Shown here: piece after piece, positions 21,691-33,857 of the stretch
How the letters are laid out: each line of letters begins with the position of its first letter
Numbering within the stretch: position 1 is the first letter of the stretch
Source of the DNA: Bagarius yarrelli
Lineage: Eukaryota; Chordata; Actinopteri; Siluriformes; Sisoridae
Reading direction: 5' to 3'
Length of the DNA stretch: 64,000 nt
Assembly: GCA_005784505.1 (NCBI GenBank)
Contig: VCAZ01000012.1
Span: 2,981,011-3,045,010 of the forward strand
The notes under the pieces: model-generated
What the model was told of the DNA's origin: nothing
Seen by the model: the letters and a program-made list of their open reading frames with translations, nothing else
Database searches by the model: none
Program-made: the position numbers and the translations under genes

Positions 21691-24600
21691 TGAAAATGAT
21701 GAATGAAGAATAAATAATTTCATTATTTAAGAAATCTTTTTGCATCTTTAGCATGCATTGTGTAGATTGTGTGCATTAGCAGACATTAGCATGGTTTTGA
21801 AAAGTTGAGTAATGCATATAATTTTTAACAGTATAAGTTACATAAATAAATAAGTAATAGCCTCAGAAACTTTTTGTGTGTTCTCTCACATCCCAATAGC
21901 AATTGTTAAGTCTAAATGGATTATATGTTTTACATATTTGTGGACGACATGTTCGTCTAATCAAAATATGTGATCTGAACATATGATAAGTTTTTCTACC
22001 TGCCTGTCAACCTCTGCACACTGTTCAAGCAGTCATTAGGGCCTTCACATACGCTGTGCAGACAAAGAAGAATGGCAGGCAAAGAGCAGAAAACATGATT
22101 ATGTGGCTTGTAAAAGTAACCTTCTAAAAGAAAGCTAGTTTAAAAAGGGCTGAATCAAACAGAGCAAAACTTGAATTAATTCAGTGTGCCTTTTACTTGC
22201 AGACAGCTACACAGTCAAGTTTAGTAAGTTATTAAATTAAAGGAACACGAAAGAACAAGAAAGTTCTCACCAGTAAATGACCTTGTTGTAGTAATGTTGT
22301 TTTGGTTAGGAGGCGTAGGTTTAGACAGTTTATATGTAGACCTCTTATGGTGGCTGGACACTACAGTTTTATGCATAATAGATAATTTTCTTTGAATTTT
22401 CTTTATATTTAATCCAATGTTAGATGTTGTTGGCCTTAATTAATAGTATGTTTCCTTATACCTTTGGGATTAAAGTTTGAGTCTTGCCCCCACTTTGCTT
22501 GCGGTGACGGTGTGTTTCTCCTCTGCTATGGAAGATTCCTCGGGTATGTTCAATTGTGTGTGATTGTGTTCTGCGAATGGTTGGCAATTCATCCAGAGTG
22601 TCTTTTGCTTTGTAATTAAGTTTTTTTGTGATATCTCCAGGTTTCCTTTTTTATTATAAACACAAAGTGATAGGCTCTTTATATTACACTTTTATGCAAT
22701 TTTACAGATTTAGATTTGTGTTGCTTAAATTCTCTACCATTATTAATAAAATATTTGCTTCTATGCATATTTATTAGTGTAAATAAATAAAGGCCGAATG
22801 TAGAATAATAATAATGTGAATACAATGTTGGTTATAATATAAATAAGGAAAAAATTATGAGTAAAGTAATCAGAGTATGAACTGACTCAAAGAAAATTTT
22901 ACTCAAAGATAGAGTGAAGACAGAAAAAAAACCACTGGAACCTCTTATGTGACAATAGATTAGTCATGGAGCTTGCCAAAGCAGCTTGTGTGATGTTATT
23001 ACAGAATCATTATTTCTGGTTAAAAGATTTAGCCCCAAAGTCCTATGGTGGCCGCTCTGCCTGCTCAGGAATCTCTGAATGCTTTTTGGGGAAAATTACC
23101 AAGAAAGAGAAAAAGATAAGAGAGCCAAAAAAAGAATTCTACCCATAAATTCTAAAACCACATTCGTAAAGGTTATAGAAGTAAAATGAGATGAAAAGGT
23201 GCAAAAATATTACTATGAAACCCTTAATATTCCTCATAAAACACAGAGGTTTAGTAAGATTCCTTTTTTATTCATACGCAGTATAAACATGGACTAAAGA
23301 ATGTGGACGCTTCCTAGTAAGTGCTAAGAATGCAACAATATTTATCAATTTGTTTACTGTTATAGAACAAAAAGAATAAACATCTTTCAAACCCTGGGTG
23401 CCTTTCAAGAGATTTGTTTCATTTTTTCTTGTGTGTCTAATTATAAAATGTGAGCTTTTATATGTCAAACAAAGAACATAAGGGTCGAATATTATATTCT
23501 TTGATATAATTCCAAAATTCCACTAGTAGTCAGATGAAACCTGGGGTTGTAAAACGAGATAAAAAAAATCTCATACAAAAGATGTTTGTGGACAGATAAC
23601 ATGTCTATTTAGTAATTGTAAATACATTTGAAAGTAGACAGCAATAAAACACATGCCTGCCAAGAATTCAGCTGACATGATAGTTATCATGCCTATTTTG
23701 GTGACAGATGCCACGCTGACTCTGTAGTTGGCCTTTGACATGTTGACCATGACACTCATAAATCATTTCACTAATGATAGGAGCTGTGCTGCCAGTGTGC
23801 ACGAGCTCAAGAGTTTCTTATAATTTCTGTTTCTTATATGATGCAAATGATATAGAACAGCTTGAAATTTGAAGGTTGTTAACGTGATACTACAGCAGTT
23901 CACTAATACTGGAAAGCAATTTCCAATTTATTGTTACATAAATGTCTGATATTAGTTATATAGATCCATCCAGTATTGATTAACAAGGTAAGATTTCATT
24001 TTCTGTTATCAGTTTTGTTTCAACTGTAATAAACCATCTTTTCCACAATTCTGTTATTTTTTCTCTCTATTAAAGGTAATGAGACCAAAAATAATTGAAA
24101 GTAAGGTGAACATAAAATCATCAGTCCTGAAAATAAATGAATGAATAAAGGAATGAAGGCCTTCTTGCCTCTTGAACAAGACCTTTACCTCTCAGCTGCT
24201 GAGATGTATAAATAAGATTTAAAAAAAAAGCAATGCAAGATTAAGGAGTTTATGTCATAAGTTGTATGGTTGTATGGTTCTTAAAATATGACAAAACTTT
24301 TTGAATTTTTGACAAGTGTAATTTAACAAAATTAAATTTTATCTGGCATTTCAAATAGTTCTGAATATTTAACATTTGAAACTTAACTCAATCGAAAAAA
24401 AAATTGTTCTAAATTTTAGACAGGTTCTAAAAACAGAATTAAGGTTTGAAAATGATTTGAATTATTAAATTAAATGTAAAAAAATAGTACAGAAAGTAGG
24501 TCACTGGGAAAAGTAGATAATCTTTGAATAGTCAAACAAACCATTTCACCATTCACACAGAGGAAAATGATTCTTATACGTTTATGGTTTAATATTTATG

Positions 24601-25164
24601 TTAGTTTAGTGTTCCCAGCGTGTGAAACATTTGTCTAAAAAAAAAATGGTTCAAATGTTAAATATTCAAAACTATTTTAAATGCCACATAATATTTTATT
24701 AAATTACAGTTGCCAATCATTCACACTTTTACAAATGATGCACAGTGTGCAATATAAACAATAAACGTATAAATAAACATGCAAAAAACTGTTCTGGAGA
24801 TGACTTTGTCTCTAATGATGTTGATATCCTGACTGGGGGCTCTGGCCTGGTAGATGCTCTTCATCGTTGGTAAAGTGGTTCTTGAGATGCTTTAAGCAGT
24901 TTTTAATACCTGATGTAGTTTCCTAAGATCTTGTCCTGTAAAGCTAACAAACTACACTCTGATAAAGCAAGTTAGTTTTGAATTGCACACTACTGAAAAC
25001 TTCTAAGAATTTAGTTTTGTAGGCAAAATTTCCTTATCTGTTTTTAAAAAATACAGATGCTTAGATGATTTCTCCAGTATGCGCTTTAGAAATTAAGGTT
25101 TCTTCAAGAGACAAGTTTTATATATCCATAAAAGCTATCACAGATGAGCAAGTTTTAGAAAATA
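21691..25164. other. No gene recognised
   Basis: AT-rich, unique-looking sequence with many short A and T runs. No exon, RNA gene or clear mobile-element end was seen. Confidence 0.55.
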
Positions 25165-25350
25165 TTTACATTACTTTTACATGCTTAGCATTATGCAAAT
25201 GCCTTAATTCAGAGTGACTTATATTTATCTATTTTGTAAATTGAAATATGCAGTTGAGGATCAAGGGCCTTGCTTAGTGGCCCAGCAGTGACGACTTGAT
25301 AGTGCTGGAAACCAATGATCGTCTATTCAGACGTCCAGCAACTTAATCCT
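25165..25350 (+). repeat. Dispersed short repeat, diverged copy (see 52788)
   Basis: It shares ordered motifs with 52788-52975: TTTACAT...GCA.ATGC, TTCAGAGTGACTTA, GCAGTTGAGGATCAAGGGCC followed by TTGCTTAGTGGCCCAGCAGT, and CCAGCAACTTAATC. Divergence is high. It is a widespread teleost noncoding repeat; no coding content. Confidence 0.75.
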
Positions 25351-26224
25351 TAATCACAATTACCTCTTCACTCTGTATTTGGTATTTTTCAAGGGATGTT
25401 GTCTGATTACTTTTTCCAAAACTGCAGATGAGACTGTGAAATGTGAGTTGCTTGCTCCAAAAAATCTGTATGTTTTGTTGAGAGCCTTAAAGCAGACAAG
25501 ATTGTCTGCCAAATGTTGTAAATCATTGCCCTATTTTTGTGGAATTGATGATATATTATGACCATATGACAAGTAAAATTCAGAAATTCAAAGTAGCAGA
25601 GTATGTATTTAATTTCAGTATTATAATTTTCAGTCCTTGCAAATGTGTTAGTAAAGCATATATTTAAATATAAATGTTTTGTTATTCGATGTTATATTTG
25701 TTATTCTATTCATATGTAAAATGCATATGATTTGTGTATTGTAAGTGTAAAATACCTAAAATTTAATTCAAAAATTTTAAATTGCAGTGCAATGTTTAAG
25801 CGATTGCCTATTAAAAGAAAACAACCCATGTGTTTACTTAGAGCATTCTATTCTGATTACAATTGGATTTAAATTGCTTTTTGTAATGTATAACCAGACT
25901 GAAGACATAAGGTAGTTAAATTGAGACGGGTACATCTAGTGTAATCACCAACAAAAGAAGGAATATGGGATTTTAGCAGATTTGTGCATTTACCGGAGAC
26001 AAGTGAAGAAGGCAGGAGAGAAAGAAAGGTTGTGGAGAATATCGTAACGCAGAGCTGGGTCACAGGAGAAGGGGAGGTACGAGCTTGGATAGCGAGAGCG
26101 TGGAGATGCAATTGTGAGAATATAGGAAGTGAGTCTAAGCATAATAGCTTAATGGAGACCAGTCTAATAGCATAATGGAGACCAAACAGTGACTGTGTGT
26201 GGAAAGTGGAGACTCCAATCTGAT
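25351..26224. other. No gene recognised
   Basis: No motif-bearing open frame. The GC-richer block at 25985-26200 adjoins the Gypsy-like relic and may be its degraded 3' flank or LTR, but no LTR pair is visible. Confidence 0.45.
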
Positions 26225-26745
26225 GTGGTGGAGCACCTATTGAAATGCTTCGACCGAGCATCTTTCCTCTGGGCCATAGCCCTTCCACTTGACCACATAC
26301 TTCATGCAACCACCACACTGGCGAGAGTGCAAGATCTCCCTTACTGTGTAAACAGTGCCATCCTCCAGGGAGGGGATTCATCAACACGACCAGGCTTTGT
26401 GGAGACAGAAGAAACATGAGTTTGATATGGTTTGAGTAGTGTGATTTTTGTAGTGCAGGGTAGTTGAAGTTTGTATGTGACAGGGTTTATATGTTGCATG
26501 ATGGGAACGGGACCAATGAATTTGAGACTTTTGACAGGGTAGACATACTCTGATATCTTTTGTGAACAAACCTTTTGTCCAGGTTGGTAATTAGGGGTAG
26601 GGTTTCTTTGGGTATCAGGTATTCCAGATTTAGATGGTCCATAAGCACTGTTAACTGGTGGCAAGTCCCTTCCAGCCAGTGTCTTCACTCTTCCAGTTCA
26701 ACCTGAGCTCGGTCTAAGCATTTTGATAGGTGCTCCACTAAAACC
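26225..26745 (-). pseudogene. Ty3/Gypsy chromovirus integrase C-terminus with chromodomain
   Basis: Read on the minus strand from about 26700: NPTPNYQPGQKV, then KSLKFIGPVPIMQHINPVTY and KLQLP, the conserved integrase C-terminal fold of chromovirus-type Gypsy elements. A frameshift later comes VYTVREILHSR, KYVVKWKGYGPEERC, a clear chromodomain core. In living elements this domain guides integration to chromatin marks. Stops and frameshifts break the frame, and no RT or RNase H is visible nearby. The Gag-like relic at 27540-28217 has the same orientation and could be the other end of one deleted element. Confidence 0.85.
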
Positions 26746-27539
26746 TTCGCCTGAAACCTTGATATTAAAAGCCTTTGAAACAGCTTGATATTAAATAACT
26801 GCTAGATTTGTATGAAGATAACATAATGTTATATATGCCCGTATAGCTGTGGCTATGTGTCAGTGTAATCATGCTCCAAAAAAAGATAAGAAAACTTTTA
26901 CAATTTTGATACAAATTTGGTCCTGTTGTAACAGGGAGCCAGCATGAGAATGTGAGTATGAGTTGTGATCTGGCTCAAAATTCTTCCACATTAATATTTT
27001 TGTTAAGGAGCATGATAAAGTGCTTTTGTGAACTCCTATGTTAAATACAAATTTAACATAGGCACACATGAAACTTGATTATGCAATTTCTATTGCTATG
27101 CAATTTCAGTAGTACAGTTTTTCCATTTTTACACAAGACACATGCATAGTATATACAACCTTGAACCTAAGTGTTTTACACACTTACATTCAAGCAGTCA
27201 TGTGTTTTTTAAAGGAATAAACTTATTTAGTCCATGTGCATGTAACAACCAATACCAGCCTACATTGGCATGGAGTAATACAAACAACTATAATATGTGT
27301 TATGTGCGCACAATGTATTCAGCACAATTACAAATTTGAAAATACAAGCAGGATCATTGAAATTTGGATGTTTCCACATGAAACATATGCTATAAACCCA
27401 CTAGCAAGTGAAGTCAATAGCTGGATGTCATGCACAAACAATGCAGTTAATACATTATAGAGTTATAGGTGAGGATGACTTGTTACATGTAAACTAATGA
27501 CAATTAAAAGTGATTTCCCTTGTTTCAGAAAATATGCTG
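26746..27539. other. No gene recognised between two retroelement relics
   Basis: AT-rich. No RT, protease or RNase H motif was found on the minus strand, so if the flanking relics were one element its central pol was replaced or deleted. Confidence 0.5.
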
Positions 27540-28217
27540 GAGGTCTACCCCCTACCCAGTGACCAGCATTGTCCCTCTGTCTGGCCTATTGTGTGACAGG
27601 AACTACAAAACTTGCTATCATTGCCACAGGGTTGTTTGTAGGTTGGATTGTTCTCATGGAGTTTGAGGATTTATACACCTTTCTAATGCTTCTTTTACAC
27701 CATGCATTCTGTTACAAATCGGCACACATCTTGAGCAGTGGCACATGCTTCCTCTAAAGAAATCTTTCCAGATTCATTAGATTTAGTCACCTCTTCTTAG
27801 AAGTGAACAGGCTTTTTGGCCTTATGGCTTTTAATTATTTTGGGATTCATGAATTCTCGTGCATTTAACTTAGTCTTGAGATATGCAATGGTGCCCTTGT
27901 GATTTTTTACACTTTTAATTTAGGGCTAACTGTTCAACTAGTATTTTATCCAACTGTGACTGAAGTTATTGAATATTTGCCTCTGACATTCGTGCTTCTG
28001 CGGATTTTAAATGCAGTTCTTTACATTTAACATCTATACTTAAAGATAGATGTGTCATTAAATTATGTAGCCGAGTACAGCTTATGTAGTTTAAAGACTT
28101 AATTATTTCACCATGTTTTTGTAACGTCACAGACTTCCAGACAGGCAAATTCGGGAAAAGCACAGACAGGCGCCTCCACAGTCGCAGAGGAGTGCGGTTG
28201 CCAGGCAACGACGCCAT
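27540..28217 (-). pseudogene. Gag-like relic with zinc knuckle
   Basis: An 83-codon minus-strand frame starts at 28217 (MASLPGNRTPLRLWRRLS), followed after a stop by LQSQLDKILVEQLALN and, one frame over, KTKLNAREF, a heptad-like helical stretch. At 27566-27607 the code reads CSSCHTIGQTEGQC, the exact C-x2-C-x4-[H]-x4-C spacing of a retroelement zinc knuckle, with the His replaced by Gln. Stops and frameshifts interrupt it. The order N-terminal domain, coil, knuckle suggests Gag. A different cellular or transposon CCHC protein cannot be excluded. Confidence 0.55.
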
Positions 28218-28289
28218 GCCACCTAATCACCTTGTCTATGATGCCTAGTAATTTAGGTGGCACCAGGTATGGGGCTCAGACCTGGTAAT

Positions 28290-28625
28290 AGGCGTGAGAA
28301 AAACAAATTTAAATAAAATTTAAGAAAAAGAATTTCTAAAAAGAATTCAAGAAAATAAATAAATAAAAAAAGAGTTTTAGAAAAAAAATTCAGAGAACAA
28401 AAGGTATTACCAAAAGAAAAGAAAATATTAAGAAAGGAAAAGATTAAGCAAAAAAATACTAAGAAAGGAAAAGATTAAGAAAAGAGAGAATTAGGCAAAA
28501 CAAAAGAAAATATTAAAAAAAGACATGATTAAGGAAAATAAATTGTTAAAAAAAGAAAAGATTAGGCAAAAGAAAAGAGAATATTGAGAAAAGAAAACAT
28601 TGAGAAAATGAAAAGAATGTAAGTT
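28290..28625. repeat. Purine-rich degenerate tandem repeat
   Basis: The + strand is more than 80% A and G by eye for about 330 bases. It is made of variants of AAAAGATTAAG, AAAGAAAATATTAAGAAAGG and GCAAAA in irregular tandem. There is no coding sense. It lies just upstream of the Gag-like relic in that relic's orientation. Confidence 0.85.
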
Positions 28626-29564
28626 TTTTAGGAAAAATCTTTTATTAATTTTTATTAAATGTTTATTATTTCAAAGACAAGCATTCCCAGTCACTCCGTG
28701 TGTCCACCAGAATTATCTGAGTGGAAATCCACCAAGCACATATTCCTCTCCTGTTTAGGAGTCAAGGAAAACATCAAGTGTGCTCCCCTCAGACTGATGT
28801 TTGCCAATTATGTTCCACTATTTGAACATTTCAGCATCTGAACATCTAGTATTTTTCCTGACTTTGCACAACGTAGCGTCAACTTTTTTGCTCCATAAAT
28901 CAAACAATACCTAATTTTCATTAGACATTTTCCATTCCATTCCTGAGAAGATAATCTGAATGTATTTAGACTATACAGTAATGGGACTATTGAAGCTACT
29001 GACAAAAAGTGTAGTATGAAAACCTACTTACCCACTCTGTGGTCAAAAGGCCAGCTTTAATTTATTCATAGAATCAACAGTGCAAAATATCCTCACTCTG
29101 ATGACCGACCAAAGTAAAGCTCGGAAAACTCACTGCTAGGGATCCCGGGTTTTGGCACTATCTGTAAGGGTGGATTGCTTACAGTGGTTCAAGCTGTAGG
29201 ATTGCCGAAGGACTCATATCAGGACAACAGGACAATATTGGGACAATATCAGCACAATATCAGCACAATGGTATAAAACTGCACATTTCTTGTTTATTAC
29301 CCACTGCCAGTTATAACAACAGCAGAAATAAGCGCAGTTATAATAGCTAAATATGTGGGAGAGCGTCGCTATTGAGTTATTATATTGTATTGCTATAGTT
29401 AGCACATCAATGTTAACGTTGAGTCAAGACTGGTTAGCATATAATTTATAACTGAAATAGTTTAATGACAATATTATGGTTACCTCTATGCCTTCAGGAA
29501 TGCCAAATTACCTCTTTATTACCCAAAGTATGTTTAGGACAGGAAAGTAGAAATCTGATCAATT
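28626..29564. other. No gene recognised
   Basis: Mixed-composition DNA without motif-bearing frames. A short run of CAATAT/CAGCACAATAT units at 29222-29268 is a small tandem repeat. Confidence 0.5.
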
Positions 29565-29705
29565 TCAGCCTTGCAGTCCCCAACTAAGCAAGCCTGAGCG
29601 ACAGCGGCAAAGAGCCGAAACTTCATTAGTTACATAATGGAGAAAAATGATAACAGATAACACATACAGTCCTCAGAGGCCAAAGCAATGTAGCTGTTGG
29701 GCCTA
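29565..29705 (-). repeat. LINE family A 3' untranslated fragment
   Basis: CAGTCCCCAACTAAGCAAGC, CTGAGCGACAGCGGCAA and AATGGAGAAAAA are the reverse complement of the family A 3' region seen at 14780-14870 and 58905-58950. No coding part is attached. Confidence 0.7.
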
Positions 29706-29807
29706 TCTCTGGGGAAAAGAAACCATAGAGTAAACTTCCTCAGCCAGATCAAGGCCTACAGAGCTAGCGGTTAGGGAATGAGAAAAATCTAAGCCCTTCT
29801 CATACTC

Positions 29808-29890
29808 AAGTTCAGGAAGCTTTATTGTCATTTCACCCATATATAGCAGATGCAGTACACAGTGAAGTGAAAAAATGTAACAAACAGTAA
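29808..29890 (-). repeat. Retroposon tail fragment
   Basis: AGCTTTATTGTCATTTCACC followed by a GCAGTACACAGTGAAGTGAA block is a familiar teleost retroposon tail, here in reverse. It resembles the + strand tail at 35900-35985 (CTGCATGTTGTAC...AATAAAATT). Confidence 0.5.
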
Positions 29891-30519
29891 CTGGCAGGAG
29901 CAAAGCAAACGCATCTTTCCCCATGCTCAAGAGCTGACTGCGCATGCTCCCAAATACACAATACACACTGAGTGTGTTTCCAAACCTAATACAAATCTAG
30001 GGCGTGGATAATTTGTAGTGCTGTATGGTCGCCATCTTGGCTTTTGTTTTAGACATTTTTTTTTCTTTTGTATTTTCTTATATTTTTTCTCACACACACA
30101 CACTGAAGAAAAATATCTTACTGTGGTGCTCTGTGATGCGTGATTTTACAGCATTACTTGGTGAGGTCACCTGCTTTTAATGAAAATCTTTTTGATTGCA
30201 TGGATTTCACATGTACTTCAGGTTATAAAAGAGAGTTCCCAAAGCATTTTGACGCAGCTATAGTTCCTGAATGGGAACTATGATCGGTTGTTCACATGGA
30301 ATTAGGATTCCTTTCTAGGTAATAAAAGCTAGTATGGAGGCCAAGGCCAAACCTTTACATATCAGTCTGAAGTCATGTAACTCTGCATGGTTGTCAGGTG
30401 TCATGTTATAAGGTAGTGGCAGGAAATTGCGAAATTAAAGGGTAAATTAAAATTTGATTGTCGTTTAAGCAGTTAGTATATTTGTACAATGTTAAAAAAA
30501 GCATTCTTTTTTTGCAGGC
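29891..30519. other. No gene recognised
   Basis: Contains a CACACACACA run at 30092-30103. Nothing else is identifiable. Confidence 0.5.
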
Positions 30520-30850
30520 ATTCAGAAAGTTCCCTTCATCCAGGGGATCTGCTGGAGTCTATCCCAGCTGTCATTGGGCAAAAGGCAGGGCTACACCCTT
30601 GAGAGGTTTTCAGTTTATCGCAGGGCCACATAAAGACGAACAACCACACACTCACTCCTACGGGCAATTAAGAATCACCAATCAACTAAACATGTTGTAC
30701 TGTTGGAGGAAACCAGTGTACCCAGAGTGAACGTACGCAAACAAGAAGAGAACATGCAAACTCCACACAGAAAGGCTCCTGCCTATACAAACCTCAGACC
30801 TTCTTGCTGTGAGGCAACAGTAATAACCACTAAGCCGCCGTTCTGCCCCG
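30520..30850 (+). repeat. Widespread teleost noncoding repeat, copy 1
   Basis: Ordered motifs: GGAGTCTATCCCAGCTGTCA, AAAAGGCAGGGCTACACCC, TCGCAGGGCCACATA, CACTCACTCCTACGGGCAAT, GAACATGCAAACTCCACACA and a terminal AACCACTAAGCCGCCGT. The same motif order occurs at 30965-31260. It is a noncoding dispersed family; I do not assign a name. Confidence 0.85.
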
Positions 30851-30964
30851 CATTCAAGTAGTTAACTAAACATTTTCTGTATGGAAAACACTCATAAGCT
30901 GCTACACTGAACATTAGATGGTGTTTCAGAGTGCTAGAAGGAACAGGTTGACATATTATATTCA

Positions 30965-31260
30965 TTAATTCATTCATCTATTCATCATTCATCAATATAC
31001 CCACTTATTCCCTAATTCGGGGTCACTGGGAGCTTATCCCAGCCATCTCTAAAAGGGCAAAAGGCAGGAGGGGTACACCCTGGACAGGTCGCCAGTCCAT
31101 CACAGGGTCACACACACACTCACACTCACTCCTATGGGCAATTTATAATCATTAATCAACCTAAAATACATGTTTTTGGACTGTGGAAAGAAACCGGAGT
31201 AAACCTACGCAAGCATGGGGAGAACATACAAACTCCACACAGAACCGTGCTGCCCTGACA
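30965..31260 (+). repeat. Widespread teleost noncoding repeat, copy 2
   Basis: It starts with ATTCATTCATCTATTCATCA and shows GGTCACTGGGAGCTTATCCC, GGTACACCCTGGACAGGTCG, CCATCACAGGGTCACA, TTTTTGGACTGTGGAAAG and ACATACAAACTCCACACAGA. It is in the same orientation as copy 1, with about 115 bases between them. This copy keeps the 5' ATTCAT run that copy 1 lacks. Confidence 0.88.
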
Positions 31261-33427
31261 TCATACAATTGATCTGTAAATTACTACACTTATTGTTTTA
31301 TTACCAATAAAGTCTACATAGGCAAATTACTGCTGCAGACAAGGACATTTTCAAAGAGATTTTAAAAAAGAAAATAGTTTAAACTTTTTTTATATACAAA
31401 CAAGCCACAGCTTTGTTGCATCTGGCCTAAATCTGTCTGCAAAATAAAGTGCAACACTAAAGAACACTGTGAATCTGAGGCTGTAAAGATCAAATGAATA
31501 TGTTCAGTCTAAAAAAAGATTCCATGATTAATCTCAAAAAGATGTGCTGATCAGAAGTCAGTGGTTTAGGTTACTCTTCTCCCTCTCCCAAATTATTATC
31601 AGGTGCAAACAAAAGTTTCTTTTGCAAGCCAATTTTTTTTGCCCATGTGTATTCCTGAACTCGCTTTCTTAGACCTGTTCTCTCTGGTCTGTCATTAATA
31701 AGGGTAATGCAGTGGTTCTATGAGCTCCATTTCCTGGAGGTGATCTTAAAAGTCATTTTCTCCTTATTACATGCATGATTTTAACTAATCCCAGAAAAGC
31801 AAACATGCCAAGTCCCCACAGCCTGCTCCTGATCGAACTGCCACCAGTCCAATTGTTTCTATTTGGAGCATGCTGAAAGCTGGGCAGGCATTTTTCTTGT
31901 CAGTTTCTGTATGCTTTGGGGGAAGTGATAAAGGTTACAGAGAAAGTTTAGAAACCTCATTTATACAATACTGCTCTTTGTTGGGTAAGACTGTGAGCTG
32001 GCCTGAGTCATATCTATACACATTTACTGTATGGCCCCTTTCCTGCAAAGAGACACATTCACAGACTCACAGCCACATGATGAAAGGCTTGTTTATTGCT
32101 GCAATATATAATCTATCTTTGTAAATGAAATAGCCTTCATCCATATAGTAACATTTTTGTCAGAAGACATAAAGAAATAGCATGCAATGGGAAATTCTTT
32201 GAAAAAAAGACTTTTCTCTTAGACTAAAAGAGCTAACTCATAGCTATCAAGCAGACAAAGAACCGATTGGCTTCAGGTTCAACTGACCCAACCCACAAAT
32301 ATCATCAACTATATCTGAGAGTGATTAACGTGAGGTTTACGCCTGCTGGCGGACAGTCAGTCAGAGAAAATACAGTCAGCAAAAGTATTTTTCCAATTTA
32401 CTCTGTTGGATTTGGCCTGAGAATCAGTATTCGATCATCAGGAGATGTCAAAGCCTCCTGTCATTTGCCAAGGAAAACAGGCATGATAAATGGATAAGAG
32501 AAAGCACGTGGAGCAGCGATGACAGTACTTAGGAGTTACCACAAGGACAATAATTACTTAAATGGTTATACTTTATGAGTCAGATGAGCTGCAGAGAATA
32601 TTTGAAGATATATTAATTCAAAGTTTAATTCAAAGTTGCCCAATGTTTTACTTATTCTCTCAGGTACACAGATATATTACATATAATACTAAAGATAAAA
32701 AATGAGTTAGTGAAACTGGCAATTTATAAATTTAACTGTCAAATCCTCATTAAAAGCAACACCGTTTAAAACTATTTTAGCCTTGTGACAGAAATAATCA
32801 GTGGAAAAATGATGCATAAAATAAAGATGGCAATCCAAGTTATTACACACAAAATGATCATTTTAAAATAAAAAAAAAACCCATCTGCATTAAATGTTTT
32901 AAAATGTAATGTAAAATTATTGCTGTTACAGACAAATGAGGGAGAAAGAAAGAGAAAAAAGAGAGAGAGTGAGGCAGAGACTGCAACTAGGCCCAGTAAA
33001 TCAACACCAATTCCAATGCAAGCAAATGACACGTGCCAACCTCTGGGTGGGCGTTCTGGTTGGTCTGGTTGGCGTGCATGTGATGTCTGTATCTTTATAC
33101 CTCAGACTGTTTTCTCAATGCTTTGCCATCACTCCACAAACCGCATCAGTGAAACAATCCCACTTTCTCCACAGTCTAGCCAAGGTGAGATAAACCCAGA
33201 GGCATTTTATTAACCAATTCCTGCTTAGGCCCAAAACAGCAGCATTTTCACCAGCACATCAGCGCATAAACAAGAACACAGAAGCAAGAGGAAACCACAC
33301 ATACCACAAACACTTACATAATGAAACCAGAGGACTGTTTGCATTCAGGATAACGAGCAGATCAGTTAGTAAGACATTCAAAGGTCAGACAATGGATCGC
33401 AGAGCAGTGCTTTATTCAGGAGTGAAA
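31261..33427. other. No gene recognised
   Basis: Unique-looking sequence. Open frames at 31870-32124 and 32772-33032 are compositionally driven and lack family motifs. Confidence 0.5.
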
Positions 33428-33680
33428 TTATTATTATTATTATTATATTCAATTCATTGTCATTGTGCAAGGTACATGTACAGAGCCAATGAAATGCTTT
33501 TTTCGCATATCCCATCTTAGTAAGTTGGGGTCAGAACGCAGGGTCAGCTATGATACAGCGCCCCTGGAGCAGGAAGGGTTAAGGGTCTTGCTCAAGGACC
33601 CAACAGTGGCTGACTTGCCAGTGGTGGGGCTTGATCCCAGGTGTTTCTGGTCTTCAGATCAGCAACTGAATGAATGAAGC
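33428..33680. repeat. Dispersed short repeat with ATT microsatellite head
   Basis: An ATT run (33430-33447) is followed by TTCATTGTCATTGTGCAAGG, CAATGAAATGCTTTTTTCGC, GCGCCCCTGGAGCAGGAAGG, GTCTTGCTCAAGGACCCAAC and AGTGGTGGGGCTTGATCC. This is a familiar teleost noncoding repeat. It shares the GGGTTAAGGG..TTGCTCA core with the family at 52788. Confidence 0.8.
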
Positions 33681-33857
33681 AAAAGGAATTGGAATGAAGC
33701 AAAGGGCATAGCATTGGCACCATCGCTAGACCCAGAGAGCAAGCTGTCACTGAACATTAAAATTTGATTGGCTGACAAATCTGTTACAAAAGATTACCAT
33801 TAACTTAAAAACTATTTTATGTGATATTCCTGTTTTTTCTCTCAGAGACTTTCTCTC

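Noticed and set aside
25869..26417. 182-codon minus-strand open frame
   Set aside because: Only its first part overlaps the Gypsy chromodomain, in another frame. The rest has no motif and looks chance-driven.
32772..33032. Hydrophobic 86-codon minus-strand frame as a membrane protein
   Set aside because: The hydrophobicity follows from T-rich codons in AT-rich DNA. No start context, family motif or neighbouring exon supports it.
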